From assembly GCF_000321225.1 (NCBI RefSeq), contig NW_004450477.1:1681864-1745863 (forward strand): a stretch of DNA of 64,000 bases, read 5' to 3'. This DNA comes from Odobenus rosmarus divergens. Lineage: Eukaryota > Chordata > Mammalia > Carnivora > Odobenidae. The notes below the pieces were generated by a model. That model was given only the letters and a program-made list of their open reading frames with translations. It had not been told where the DNA came from and searched no databases. Below, piece by piece: positions 48,514-59,943 of this stretch. How positions within the stretch are numbered: position 1 is the stretch's first letter; every line of letters starts with the position of its first letter. The position numbers and the translations under genes were made by a program.

Positions 48514-48658
48514 AGCCGAGCTGGGAGAAGGGAGCCAGCGAGCAGGCGGCAGGCAGGCACGGTCTGCGCGAGGAGCAGGCGAGCGGGAAGACGAGACGCA
48601 GCCACCTTCCTCACCAGCCAGCCCGCCGCGGTTTGTTCCCTTCCTCGGGAGTGCGCCA

Positions 48659-48777
48659 ATGCCTGGTCCGACCCAAACCCTGTCCCCAAATGGCGAGAAC
48701 AACAACGACATCATCCAGGATAACGGGACCATCATTCCTTTCCGGAAGCACACAGTGCGCGGGGAGCGTTCCTACAG
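48659..48777 (+). CDS. MAPRE2: MAPRE2 (EB2) first coding exon
   Basis: This is the first coding exon of MAPRE2, which encodes EB2 (RP1), an end-binding protein that tracks growing microtubule plus ends in the cytoplasm through an N-terminal calponin-homology domain and dimerises through a C-terminal coiled coil. Seen here: the ATG at 48659 opens a peptide beginning MPGPTQTLSPNGENNNDI and ending RGERSY, which I recognise as the EB2 N-terminal extension that EB1 lacks. After 39 full codons two bases (AG) remain, then a GT donor (gtaatg) begins at 48778; the split codon AGN fits the serine that follows Tyr in EB2. The calponin-homology domain and coiled coil lie in later exons outside the window. 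The start context is weak (C at -3, C at +4), and the frame stays open upstream. I recall two Asn before GTIIPF in human EB2 where one is seen here, but I am not certain of that difference. Confidence 0.95.
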
Positions 48778-49260
48778 GTAATGGGGCTGGCACCGGGAGC
48801 GGCGCCGGGCGGGGGAGCTCGGCGGGGGCGCGCGGAAATCCGGCCCGTTATATAATGGAGCGGACACTGCGCCCGGACCGGGCTGCAGACGTGCGTTCGC
48901 CAGGGCGCTTGTGATCATTTGCTGTCTCTTTCCATGTGTCATGTTGGCTATGCATTGAGGCTTCACGAATGCAGATGGAGAGCATTTTGTGAATAGGTTT
49001 GCCGCCTGCGAGGGGTCTCCTTCCATCTCCTTCCTTCCACACTGATAAAAATGCAAGCAATTTTTTCCCCTCTCCAAAGGGAGACAGGCAGTAGCACTTC
49101 CTTTCCTCCTTTCCTTTAGATTTTAAAGGACCCATTGGATAGGCTGTGCCTAAAGGCAGAGAACAGGAGGATGGCGAGAAAAATGTTTGCGCTTGCCCTG
49201 GTGTGTGTGCAGGAAAGATGGAATCCTCTAGATTAAGCTGCAGTCTGTGATGTTAAACCG

Positions 49261-49345
49261 CCAGATTGATGGAGCTTTGTAAGAATTCTGCTCGCTGATT
49301 GGTGCAAGGATTGACAGCAGAGGTCACGGTGTCAGACACATTCAC
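49261..49345 (+). promoter_or_regulatory. Possible intron-1 regulatory block
   Basis: An inverted CCAAT motif (CTGATTGG at 49295-49302), GGATTGACAG (close to a PBX/MEIS site) and AGGTCACGGTGTCA lie within 85 bp, about 0.5 kb downstream of the MAPRE2 exon. This rests on motifs only. Confidence 0.25.
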
Positions 49346-52300
49346 CGAAATTTTCTCCATAGAACCCATGGTTTATTAGAAAGAGACTGGACTGCAGTGG
49401 ACCTGAGGAAAACCTGGTGCCGTTATGCATTTTCTTAGGAGTTTATAGCCTCCGCATGGGTGGGGGAGCCCGCCCTTCATTAAACAGTAGGAAGGTAATT
49501 CCTGCTATTTTGCCCAGGTCTGATTTGAGGATGGGACTGATCTTGGTCATTGTATTGTGAGCTTTTTGATTAATGAGTCGGTCTCTATGGTTGGCATCAT
49601 TTTTACATTAGCATATCTGGCAATATGTTCTAGTAGATAAGCTCATTAAAATTGTTTGCATTGTTTGATAAGGATAACAATGTAATGGAGAATGCAGCTA
49701 GAGTCTAATGCAGCTCAAGGCCAGACTTGAAGGGAGACTGATAGCTTCCCTCATATTTCCTCTGAGGTTCTTTTGTACTGGGGTAGTTATTTTTAAATGC
49801 TACCTTGATAACCACTAACAATGCTTTTGCTTCGAGGCAGAGCACACATACCTCTAAAGCGCATCCTCTCTCAGCTAGTGAGCAACAGGAAATAACTCTT
49901 TTTTTTTTTTTTTAATGCCTTCATCTAAATGTTCAGCTGGTATTGTGGGTAGAATATTCAGTGTGTGTAAATATGATATATTTGTAAAACAGGACCCAAA
50001 GTACCCCACTTCCTCTGTCTTCGACCAAAGAAACCCTATTTGCTGACTCAAAAAGAAAAATTCATAAGCAACCTTTGCCCTGTCGTCTCTGGCAGTTATA
50101 TAAATACTTGGAGTTAATTTTGGCTGTGCCCATGAGGTCACCAAAATCTCATGCCTTATGATTCCAACTAATACGTTGACATGGCATCCTTACAGAGTCC
50201 AAGTGCTTGTTATTCTCTTAATATAAACCAAAATTGGTCCACAACGTCTGGGACTCTTCTTTTGGAGATCCTTGTGATTGGAACACTAGGTCCCTTCTGT
50301 TCCTTACTCATCCACCTTTCTTTGTGAACATTCCAAAGCCTGAAATAGAATTTAAAAACAAAAACCAAGACCCCGGAATTGTTTTTAAACCTCACTTATT
50401 TACACTGTTCGTATAGGTAATAAATTTGAAGCCCTTGTCTCTTCAGTGATTTAATCTCTGCCACATAAGTAGCAGTTGCTTTTAAGACGGAGTTCGAATT
50501 TTACCACATAGGCCAAAGGAAGTTGCCTAGTTGGGTTTTATTAGTCATATGAACAAACTTGAAATGGCAGTGGAAAATGACTTGGTTGGTAAGGTTAAAT
50601 GCTACCTTTCGGTGACAAAATATTGCTTTAAAGTAAAAGCTTAATTACCTTTTCAGTTCAATCTATTTTCATTTCCTAAATTATTTCCAGTTTGTTTTCT
50701 GAGGCCCTGAAATTATACGAAAGGAAAAAAACTGAATTTAAATAAAAGAACTGACTGGAGAAATTCTTAAGTCAGTTAAGAGCATTATTGCATTTGTATT
50801 TTATGTAATAGGATTACTGGACACCATAGTGAGAGGTGTCAGAGGTTAAATGAAGAAAGGAATCCTCCAAAGTTGTATTGGTATTATATTATACAAAGGG
50901 TGTACGCTGAGACAGACGCACCTTATGTTTTCTTTGGTCTGCTTTGCTTTCAAAGTGGATGGCCAACGTAGTATAACTACCACTTATTTTTTTGGAGGGG
51001 CATTAGGGGAAGGAAAAATGTGAGATGTGTTTCTATCCAGGAAGTGTTCCAGGCTGGAATAATATTGCCATTTAATTGCTGAGGAAACTTGGAAGGTACC
51101 GTGAAAGCCCAAAGAGATTTAACCAAATAAATTTTGCTTTGGTGGTGGGTCCATTATAACCCTCAAAAATGGCATGTGCTGAAGAGTTCAGTTTGAGTCC
51201 CGTGGAGCATCTGGGTCAGCCCAGAGCCCTGGGATGATCAGAGGGAACTCTCTTCCTGATTCCTGTGCTGACTTGCAGGTAGGCTTCCAGCGGGTCCTTT
51301 ACCTTTGACCTTATTTTCTACAGTTGCTCATGACACGTAAGATTATCTCATTGCAGTCTTACAAAGTCACTGTGAGGTTAACTTCAAACATTTAAAACAA
51401 AGACTTTCTTAAAAGATCTACATAGATATAAGAAGAATGCGGTTATTACTGAAAACGGACTCTTCCAGGAGCTCCAGGCCAAGAGGTAGCGCAGGTGAGG
51501 AGAGGAGAGGACACCTAGGAAACAGCACGGTTCTGTGTCAGGTGGCCACTCTTCCCAGCAAAGGACCTTCTTGTCATGACATTTGCACTAGATTGTCTAT
51601 AGATAAGGGTCAAATATGGTTCATGACCCAGATATCTTAACTCCAGGTATCTCTTTGTGTAAACTGAGCCCATTTTTATAGCCTGGACCAGAGAGGGTGG
51701 TGCACCGTCATTGAAACCCATGCACACTTTGGTTAGAAAAGCAAGGTACATTTAGGAAATTATCCCTCCAGTAGTAATTTCAGTCAAAAGGAGCCAGTGC
51801 AAAAATGGCTCAGCAGAGCTGTGTGGATGTTTCTGCTCTTCATGTCCACTACTGTGTGATTGCCTTCTTGGACCCAGCTTCCTCATTGCATTTATGAATA
51901 CTAGAACTCCATATATTTTAAGAGCTGCTTAAAAAATAAATGTGTTGTGGGCCATCTGAGGTGATAGTGTTTAATTCACAGAGCAAATGAGTCGGGCTCT
52001 GGCTCTCCCTGGAGAGGCTACCCCCTATAGCTCTGTTTCATGCAGATGCTGGTAGGAAATGAGATTTATTAACTGGCCCTCTGCCCACTGCATCTTTGTT
52101 TGCATACTCCAGTCTTTTAAGAATGAATGTATAAGTCCAGGGGACTATTTCCGCATGGGTGTTTGAACATGCAACGACAGTAGCATATGTTTCTGAATAC
52201 TAAAAACAAACAAACAAAACAAAACAAAACCCCAAACCAACTTGGCCCCAGGAAATGGACTGTAAAGAAAGGCAAAACTAAAACTTAAGCCTAAGACATT

Positions 52301-54177
52301 GGCTCTCCCACCCAACTTGGCCGGTTTTGAAAAAAGAACTCTTAAGAAAAACAAAAAGAAATACTGTGTGTGTATAAAAGACAGTTGTGAAAGCATGTTC
52401 CATTTAACAGAGGCTGTTGTAAGGTGGCTCACTTTGACCAGAATGTAGATTTCAGATCCTTGCCCCCCAGGTCAGCAGCTGCAGACAGCGGGAGTCTAGC
52501 TTCACTTGTCTGTTACATACATATTAGTATTATCTAGGTTTGCTGCTGTCATAGGAAGTTTCCAGAAATAGTGATTTTTGTCCTTAATATTTTTCTTTGT
52601 ATTTGTAAAAATCAAAGGATTACCTGATGCTTATTAGGTGTCTAATTTTTAACTTCTCAGGGTCCTTTGTCAGAAGTTCTGTTAAGGGGTTGGTCTTCTG
52701 GGCACATGTGCTGAGATGCTCACCCCTACTCAGCAGTGGTTGTCACTGATTGTGTCTTTACAGTGGGTTATCTTAGCAGAACAGTGGCTTGAGATGGTCC
52801 TCTGAATTTAGGAGGCTGATTTGCATATGCCCTGTCGTTTCTGTATTGATAGGGACTCCTTGAAGCTTGCAGTGAGTAATTCCGTAGATTAATGGAGGGG
52901 GGAATATTGGGGCTAATCTAAAATATTCCATTTGGTTTAGAGAATTTGACACATTTTTGAAAGCATACTCTAGCCAAGGTCTGTGCTAGATGCCCCATAA
53001 GGACCTTGAATTCCAGCGAGGTCAGATGTATAAGCAACTCCTTTTATAACGATTTACCTTGTTGTGAGTATTTGGCTTGGTCTACTAGCAAAAGTGGTTT
53101 GCATTTCCTCAGTCCACAGTGGCTCAAAGAAGAAAAAGGTGCCCTCAAAGCCAGTATGCTATAGGAAGCTAAATAATGTGGAAGACCAAAAATTTTGGTG
53201 AAAAGAGTATAGGCTTTAGAATCAGAATTTTCACTGGCCTGGCAAGGTGCATGTTGGGCAGCAGTGGAAAATAAAGCAGGGACATTGAAAGGCAGGCGGG
53301 GTGGTCAGAACTTGAAAATTGAAGGCCACTGAAAGCTCATTAATTGAAAAACAGCATAATGGAAACAAATGTATTGCTGGAATTTATCTCCTGTTTCAAA
53401 ATGGGAATTGATAGGAAAATGAGAGTCCTCCAGTGCCCCACCCTAGAAGGCCAGAATTACTAGAGAATACTTGATTTGCCGTGAGAGAATTCTCCAGCCT
53501 GACCATAGAGATCTAGGTATATGTTCCTGGCTTGAGTCTTCTCTCCCTGAGTGGAAGCAATCAATGCAGCTTCACCCCATAACAGGACTGGCTCTTAGGT
53601 CAGCCGGTGGCTTTTGTATTTATTTGCAGGAGACCACTTCGTAGTTAGCTATAGAACTTCAGGAGGTGGCTAGTGAATAGAGCTTACAATCTCCCAATCC
53701 TTCCAAACTCAGAAGCAGGGTGTATGATTCTTCGTAGTGAAGGATCCTTCTGAGTCATTTAATGCCTAAAATGTACAGACGTAACTCTGACGAAGCTTCC
53801 TGGAGCACTCCATATGGCTGTGGTGCCAATTCTTTATGCGGCAAGAAGGTGATCCCCTCGATGGCAGGTTCTGGGGAAGACTGAGAGTTGAATCTGGATT
53901 GAGTAGATTTGTTTACTTTGAAATTTTGTCCATTTCACTTCAGAGGAAAAATTGGCTTGTTCCTCTACTTTGAAAACTACCTTTTTTCATAATGAAATCT
54001 TAGAATATATATATATATTTAGTTAGTTAGGAGAGTTTCATTCTTCCTGACTTGAGGCTGTTGTTCAGCTATCAGCCTCTGTGATACTAAACTGGCTGTG
54101 TCCTGCTCCTCTAGTATCTTACGCACTATTCCAGTAGCCCTTCTGTGATACTCCACACACATCCCTGTTAGTATCCT
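49346..54177. other. SINE-free part of MAPRE2 intron 1
   Basis: No SINE and no recognised gene. A T15 run at 49897-49913, an A/C-rich run at 52203-52232 (CAAA and CAAAA units) and a short TA run near 54006-54019 are the only simple repeats. Confidence 0.5.
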
Positions 54178-54194
54178 GTGAACACTTGTTTCTT

Positions 54195-54363
54195 TTTTTA
54201 GATTTTATTTATTTATTTGACAGAAAAAGAGCAGCAGCAGAGGGAGAGGGAGAAGCAGACTCCCCGCTGAGCGGGGAGCCTGATGCGGGGCTCGATCCCA
54301 GGACCCTGGGATCATGACCTGAGCTGAAGGCAGATGCTTAACGACTGAGCCACCCAGGGGCCC
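54195..54363 (-). repeat. Carnivore SINE
   Basis: A reversed copy ending CACCCAGGGGCCC; similar AAC(A)CTTGTTTCTT sequences lie on both sides (near 54181 and 54366). The first SINE in MAPRE2 intron 1. Confidence 0.94.
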
Positions 54364-54379
54364 TGAACCTTGTTTCTTA

Positions 54380-57300
54380 GTTCATTTTAAAATTCTGATT
54401 TTAAAATTTATCTCAGTATTTGGGCCCCTTTGACTTTATATTTTGTTGACAGAATTCTTTCAAACTGGAAACCTATAATTCACATAGGCAAAAACTGAAA
54501 TTACACGTCTTTTTACCCTATAGCATAATCAAAGAAATTTCTCCTAAATATGTTTTTGTTAAAAAGCAACCCCGAAGGTGACCGTTTATATTAATGAGAA
54601 TAAATAGTGGGGTAAAGGTTAAACAGAGTTTTATAGGCCACCAAGAAATAATTTCTTAGTAGGTTACTAAAAAAAAATACTTGTACATTTTCAGTGTCAG
54701 ATCTCCCCTGGCTAATTAGAATTTTGCTCACTTGAACCAGGACAAACTTTCTTCTTCAGGCATGATTTTTTTGTTTCTAAAAGAGCAGAAGGTGGTGATG
54801 TATACATAGGATAGTGAAGTTGATGGTTCCTGTTAGTGATGCTGTCCTTTGTGAAGTTTATCCAGTAAAAAAAAATACAGCTAGAGCTCAGTCTTTGTTA
54901 TTTCCAGACCTGACTTGGTTCAGGAGGGAAAGTATGTCAGAAGAATTAGATTTTGGCTATAACTTGGAACGGAACAGGAAAAGGGCAAGAGATTTGGGAG
55001 AGAGAAGTAGGAGTTAAAAATACATAGTGTGTGTTGATAGAAATCTATAAAATTTGTGATCTGTTGTAGAGAATTGGTCCTGGAGTTTATGGCCAGTGTT
55101 GTTGCATAAGCCTGGAATTCTCTTCCAGTGCTCTTCCTTAGATTTCTGTGGTCCCTTTCTTTTTTTTTTTCTTAAAAGTACTATTTGTTTTTGTTTTGCT
55201 TTGCTTTAAAGACATTAATTTTTTATTTAGTGTCAGCCTATCCTGGAAAAATACTGAGAGGTAACTTGTCAAAATTGCCAGAGGCATGAACATGTCAGAG
55301 AGGTTTTCTCAGGGTCGCAGTTTTACTTTGATTATAAATACTGGTATCCCTTTATTTAAGAGCCCCCCACTCCCTTGATTCCTTGCAGGGTTTGCATTTG
55401 GTGGTCAACAGATCAGGAGAAAGGGAAGCTACTAAAGTGGGCTCCACCCCCCACCACATCTATTTCCTTTTTGTTGTTTTGAAATACCAAAACATGTTTT
55501 CAAGTTGTTGCTTTTTAAATTTCCCACTTCTGGATTTTACACAATAATGGAGATTTAAGCCCAAATTCCCACAGTCACTTAAGATTTCTAACAGCAACCT
55601 TACTGAGTTCCTTCTATATGCCAGGCCCCATTGCTGGGCCCCCAGAGTGCAGAGATAAATAATGCGCAGCTCCTCCTGGAAAAGCCCCTGGGGTATTGGG
55701 GACAGTACTCGGTGGGAGGCATTTGAGAAGGGAGAGACCCACACCTGATCCCAATAAAGTAATTTTGTGATCATTGTCCTAATTGTCAGCAGGGGTGCAG
55801 GTGTTAGTCCTGTAATTTTCAGAAGCTTTCAGAAATGGAGCATGTACATGAAAACTGAACCTGTGTGTCCTCTGAATGTAAGTTTTCATGCAGCCATGAG
55901 GCACACGTCTGAGCATTGCTGAGTGGCCTGCATGTTCCTTCGCCCTGACAGGAAGGCCATTGAGAAGAGTAAAAGGCTTATTATCTCTTATGATCCCCAG
56001 ACTTTTACGATAGTTGCATTGACCATCACTAGGTTAAAAATAGTACAGTACGCTATTACGCAAAAAGGAAAATGAGAATGTATATTCCCATTTACTTGAT
56101 GTGCACAGAGAAACTAAGGATGTAAACTAGTAATAGTGGGAACTAGACAGATAAGTCCGCGTGTACCTTTTTGTTTTTTTTTAAACTGGCATTATGTAAA
56201 TGGATTGCCTCATCAGTGGTGGTTTAACACTTTAATAGCATGAATTTAAAAAGTTAAATGAGTTTTAAGTTTAGCCACGAGGCTTACATGCTCAGGTACG
56301 TTGGGAAGCATCCTCATGTACCCACGGACTTACTGAAGTCACGTGGGTGATGCTAAAGATTGCCCTAATGCAGGTACCACTCTTAGAGTAAAACAGCATC
56401 ACGGGTCACAAATGAAATGTGCCCCTCCAGCATCTGCCCCAAGAGGTTGCACACGCAGGAAGCCATAGTCCGGATTTTATTTTCTCCTGGGTGCACTGGA
56501 ACTGTCACCTGTGTTGATCTGTGATGTGTCCAGCCTGCTTAGTATGCTCCGTGAATATCACACTACCTGCAAAATAATCCTCCGTGCGATTTCCTTCTCG
56601 ATACCTTCTTTGAATTTTTGTTTCCTTCTCCTCGTTGGAGCACCTGCCCTGTGCATCAGGTGCTGTGCGGGCCCTAAAGCTGGAAGTTAAAGGTCCGAGC
56701 CATTTTTGTATCCCCTCTGCTGTGGTCCTCTGGCCTCCCCGGCTCTTAGTCCAGCCTCCCACCTTCTGGAAGTTATTGAGCAATATCTGGTCTTCATGTG
56801 ACCCCTGCCATAGTGCCACGCAGGCAGGAAACAGCCATCTGCATTCAAGTCCCTCCCTGCTCCAGCCCCCTCACCCACCAGTCTGGGTGAAGGCTGAGTG
56901 AATCCCCATGGAGACTGGCCAATTAAGAATAAACAAAAGGGGAGCTCTGAATGCATTATCCCAGCTATAGGGACCTGCTCACCATCAATAACCGGGAAAT
57001 AGAAAGCTTGTGCAGCTTGTGGGCTGAATGTCTTGCTAGCAAAGGAGGATACGGAAGAGGGGGTGCTTGGTGGGTGCAGCGGGGGGGGGGGGTGCAAACC
57101 AGGCGCAGGTTGAGGGCTTCCCAGGTGGGTGTGCCAACCTCCCTGTCATCCCTCCTTGCTCCCTCTTGTCCCGTGTCTGGGAGCAAAGTAAATCGGCCCC
57201 TCTAACACTAGGTCCTCCAGGGGAAAGGAGAAAGAGATGAGAGCCATCAGGCAGGGCGCTGATGGCAGAGGGAATGGGGACCTGTAAGTCTTCACAAAAT

Positions 57301-57614
57301 CCCCTAGTAGTGGCGCTAGCAAAATGCACAGTTAGTTGAAAAGCAGGTTTGGTTTTGAGAAGCCAGATCTTCTCTCTGTAGGATTTCTGACAGGCAGGTA
57401 GCATCGTCGTAACACTGACTGAAAGGTGTCAGCGTGAATAACGATGAACCTATTCCGGCCTGTGTGGTGAGTGTGTCACTGCTACCTCAACTCCAGCTCA
57501 GAACGTGAACGGGACTGAGAAGGTGGCCTGCACCATCCGGCACCTCCATTCCTACTCCACATTAAGACCAGTGGGGGATCTGCTTGGAGAAGCAGGGAGG
57601 TATAGCAGGCCAAA
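54380..57614. other. Non-coding intronic stretch
   Basis: Patches near 55590-55720 (TTCTATATGCCAGGCCCCAT) and 56630-56680 look like one old repeat class. 56620-57600 is somewhat GC-rich with a G run at 57080-57091 and many overlapping open frames, none with a recognised domain. No exon supported. Confidence 0.4.
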
Positions 57615-57619
57615 GCTTG

Positions 57620-57965
57620 GCTCTGGCGAGAGACGGACTCGCCATGCCCACTCCACCCCTTCTTACTATCTGATCTAGGGCAAATTTTTTAGCCTCTTAA
57701 GCCTCATTTTCCTTTTGTGCAAATGGAAATAAATAATGGCACCAACCTGGGGTGCCTGGGTGGCTCAGTTAGTTAAGCGTCTGTCGCCTGCCTTTGGCTC
57801 AGGTCATGATCTCAGGGTCCTGCTCGTGTGTGCATGCACGCTCTCTCTCTCAAAATCTTAAAAAAAAAAAAAAAAAAAACACCAACCTCAGAGTTCTTAA
57901 TGAGGATTTAAATGAATGGTGGAATATAAAGCATACCAAGTGGTGATTGGTGCAAAGTAAAGGCC
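57620..57965 (+). repeat. MIR split by a SINE
   Basis: The MIR reads into CTATCTGATCTAGGGCAAAT and GCCTCATTTTCCTTTTGTGC, is interrupted at 57749-57879, and resumes at CAGAGTTCTTAATGAGGATT. Confidence 0.75.
57749..57879 (+). repeat. Internally deleted carnivore SINE
   Basis: The head and A tail are present, but the section between CAGGGTCCTG and the CTCTCTCTCTC run is lost. CACCAACCT at 57740-57748 and 57880-57888 flanks it, so it inserted as one unit. Confidence 0.93.
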
Positions 57966-58102
57966 TTTTATCACACCAGCTAGTATTTGGAGTTCCAGTC
58001 TACTCTGTCACCTTTTGTCTATAATCCTCTATGATCTTTGTAGCCTCAGTCCCTGGCACAATACCTGGCATGCAGCGGATGTTAGCTAAAAGTCCAAATG
58101 GA

Positions 58103-58297
58103 GGGGCGCCTGGGTAGCTCAGTCGTTAAGTGTCTGCCTTCGGCTCAGGTCATGATCCCAGGGTCCTGGGATCAAGCCCCGCATCGGGCTCCCTGCTCAG
58201 TGGGGAGCCTGCTTCTCCCTCTCCCACTCCCCTGCTTGTGTTCCCTCTCTCGCTGTGTCTCTCCCTGTAAAATAAATAAATAAAATCTTTAAAAAAA
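58103..58297 (+). repeat. Carnivore SINE, type A
   Basis: A full-length forward copy with the exact 15-bp duplication AAAAGTCCAAATGGA at 58088-58102 and 58298-58312. Confidence 0.97.
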
Positions 58298-58574
58298 AAA
58301 AGTCCAAATGGAATCTGGAAAAAACTTCAGACAGATTATACTATAGCCTTTCCCCCTTTATCAGCTTGATGAAGAATTAGCTTACGTAGAGTCAACTGCA
58401 TCCATTTGGAGTGTATGAAGCACTGAGGTTTGGCAGTGTATGTGCCCTTGAAGCCATCACTCCCAGAAGAGGCCCGGGACTCTTTGTCCACAGCCCCAGG
58501 CAACTGCTGCTTTACTTCGTCACACATGGTGGTAATTACTTACATACATGGTCATCATACAGCAGGTTACATTG

Positions 58575-59390
58575 GGTACAAATGGAACCATCCAGACGGT
58601 ACTCTTCTGGGTCTGACGACTTCTTTTTTTTTTAAAGATTTTATTTATTTATTTGAGAGAGAGAGAGAATGAGAGATAGAAAGCACGAGAGGGAAGAGGG
58701 TCAGAGGGAGAAGCAGACTCCCTGCTGAGCAGGGATCCCGATGTGGGACTCGATCCCGGGACTCCAGGATCATGACCTGAGCCGAAGGCAGTCGCTTAAC
58801 CAACTGAGCCACCCAGGCGCCCCCTGACGACTTCTTTTACTCAGCATCATTTTGAGATTCATCCAGACTGGGTTTATCAGCAGTTCGTCACTCTTTGTTG
58901 CTAAGTAGTCAGCCATTGTATGGCTACAGCATATTTTGTGTATCATTCACCAGTTGAACATTTGGGTTGTTTCCAGTTCTTAGCAATTATGAATAAAACT
59001 TCTGTGAATTTCCACATACTAGTCTTTGTGGGAATACATGTTTTCATTTCTCTGGGGTAAATACCTAGAAGGGGAATGATGGAGTCCTAGAGTCATACTT
59101 AAGAAACTACAAATGTCCAGAGCGGTTGTGCCATTTCATGTTCCTGCAAGCTGTATGTGAGAGTTGCTTCACATTCTTGGCAACACTTGGTGTTGTCAGT
59201 GTTCTAAATTTTGGCCATCCTTACAGATGTATAGAAGTATTACATTGAGATTTAAATTCATATTTTCCTGGTGATGAATGATGTTAAGTAAGTTAGGTGC
59301 TTATCGGCCTTTTGTGTATCTTGAGTGAAGTGTCTGCAATCAGTTGCCTGTTTTTTTAAATTAGATGTTTTATCCTGTCATTATTAAGAG
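58575..59390 (-). mobile_element. Old L1 3' fragment split by a SINE
   Basis: Antisense L1: GAGATTCATCCAGACTGGGT, TTGCTAAGTAGTCAGCCATT, TTGGGTTGTTTCCAGTTCTT and CTCTGGGGTAAATACCTAGA appear in the usual order. A SINE interrupts it at 58628-58823. No coding capacity. Confidence 0.8.
58628..58823 (-). repeat. Carnivore SINE, type B, inside L1
   Basis: A reversed full-length copy flanked by CTGACGACTTCTTTT at 58613-58627 and 58824-58838. Confidence 0.97.
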
Positions 59391-59903
59391 GACTATAAAA
59401 AAATTCTGGATACAGTCTTGTCTTAGATTTTAGTGGATATGGATCTTGTGTTCTTCTTAATCTCCATATAAACCCTTCAAGAAAAAGAATTGATCTACCT
59501 GGTCTTTGTCTACAGAGTGCCTTTTCTAGCAGTTAGGTTCAGCTCCCCATAAGTACATATTCAATGATTCTATTAAAATGGATTGTTAAAAAGTAAAATA
59601 ACAGGATCATTCTTCCAGTTGAGGGGAAAAAAACAACTATACGCACTTCAAAAGTTGCATATGAATGAGTTAAATTTAAGAGCTAGGTTTTCTTTGGCAT
59701 CTTGATAGCTAGGGGACACTTTTTTAATTCTGTGGAGAAGAACCCAATAATTACATAGATACTTTTTTCTTTGTATTGCATGTCCCCTTAACGCTGGATC
59801 AAATTTTTCATTCCTGTGTTTGAGGAAAATGTGTGTAGAAATGTTTTCTTCTTTAAAGGTAGGAAGGAACAATACTTAAAAATTTTTGCCCAGGGTAGTT
59901 AAA

Positions 59904-59943
<40 letters not shown>

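Larger units (their letters stand above)
48330..48910 (+). promoter_or_regulatory. MAPRE2: MAPRE2 CpG-island promoter and 5' UTR
   Basis: This block is strikingly GC- and CpG-rich within an AT-rich window and ends with the first coding exon and the start of intron 1. No TATA box is visible, as is usual for a broad CpG-island promoter. An X-box (48402), CACGTG E-box (48425), CRE (48454) and tandem GC boxes (48467-48513) are stacked within about 110 bp, so transcription probably starts just downstream, roughly 48480-48580. The exact start site is inferred, not seen. The 5' UTR probably runs from there to 48658. Confidence 0.85.

Noticed and set aside
48406..48914. Overlapping long frames in other frames and on the - strand of the CpG island
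   Set aside because: GC-rich sequence lacks stop codons by chance; only the MAPRE2 frame shows protein similarity and a matching splice donor.
57036..57404. 122-codon - strand frame in a GC-rich intronic patch
   Set aside because: Low-complexity proline-rich stretch from a G run, overlapped by frames on both strands; no domain.
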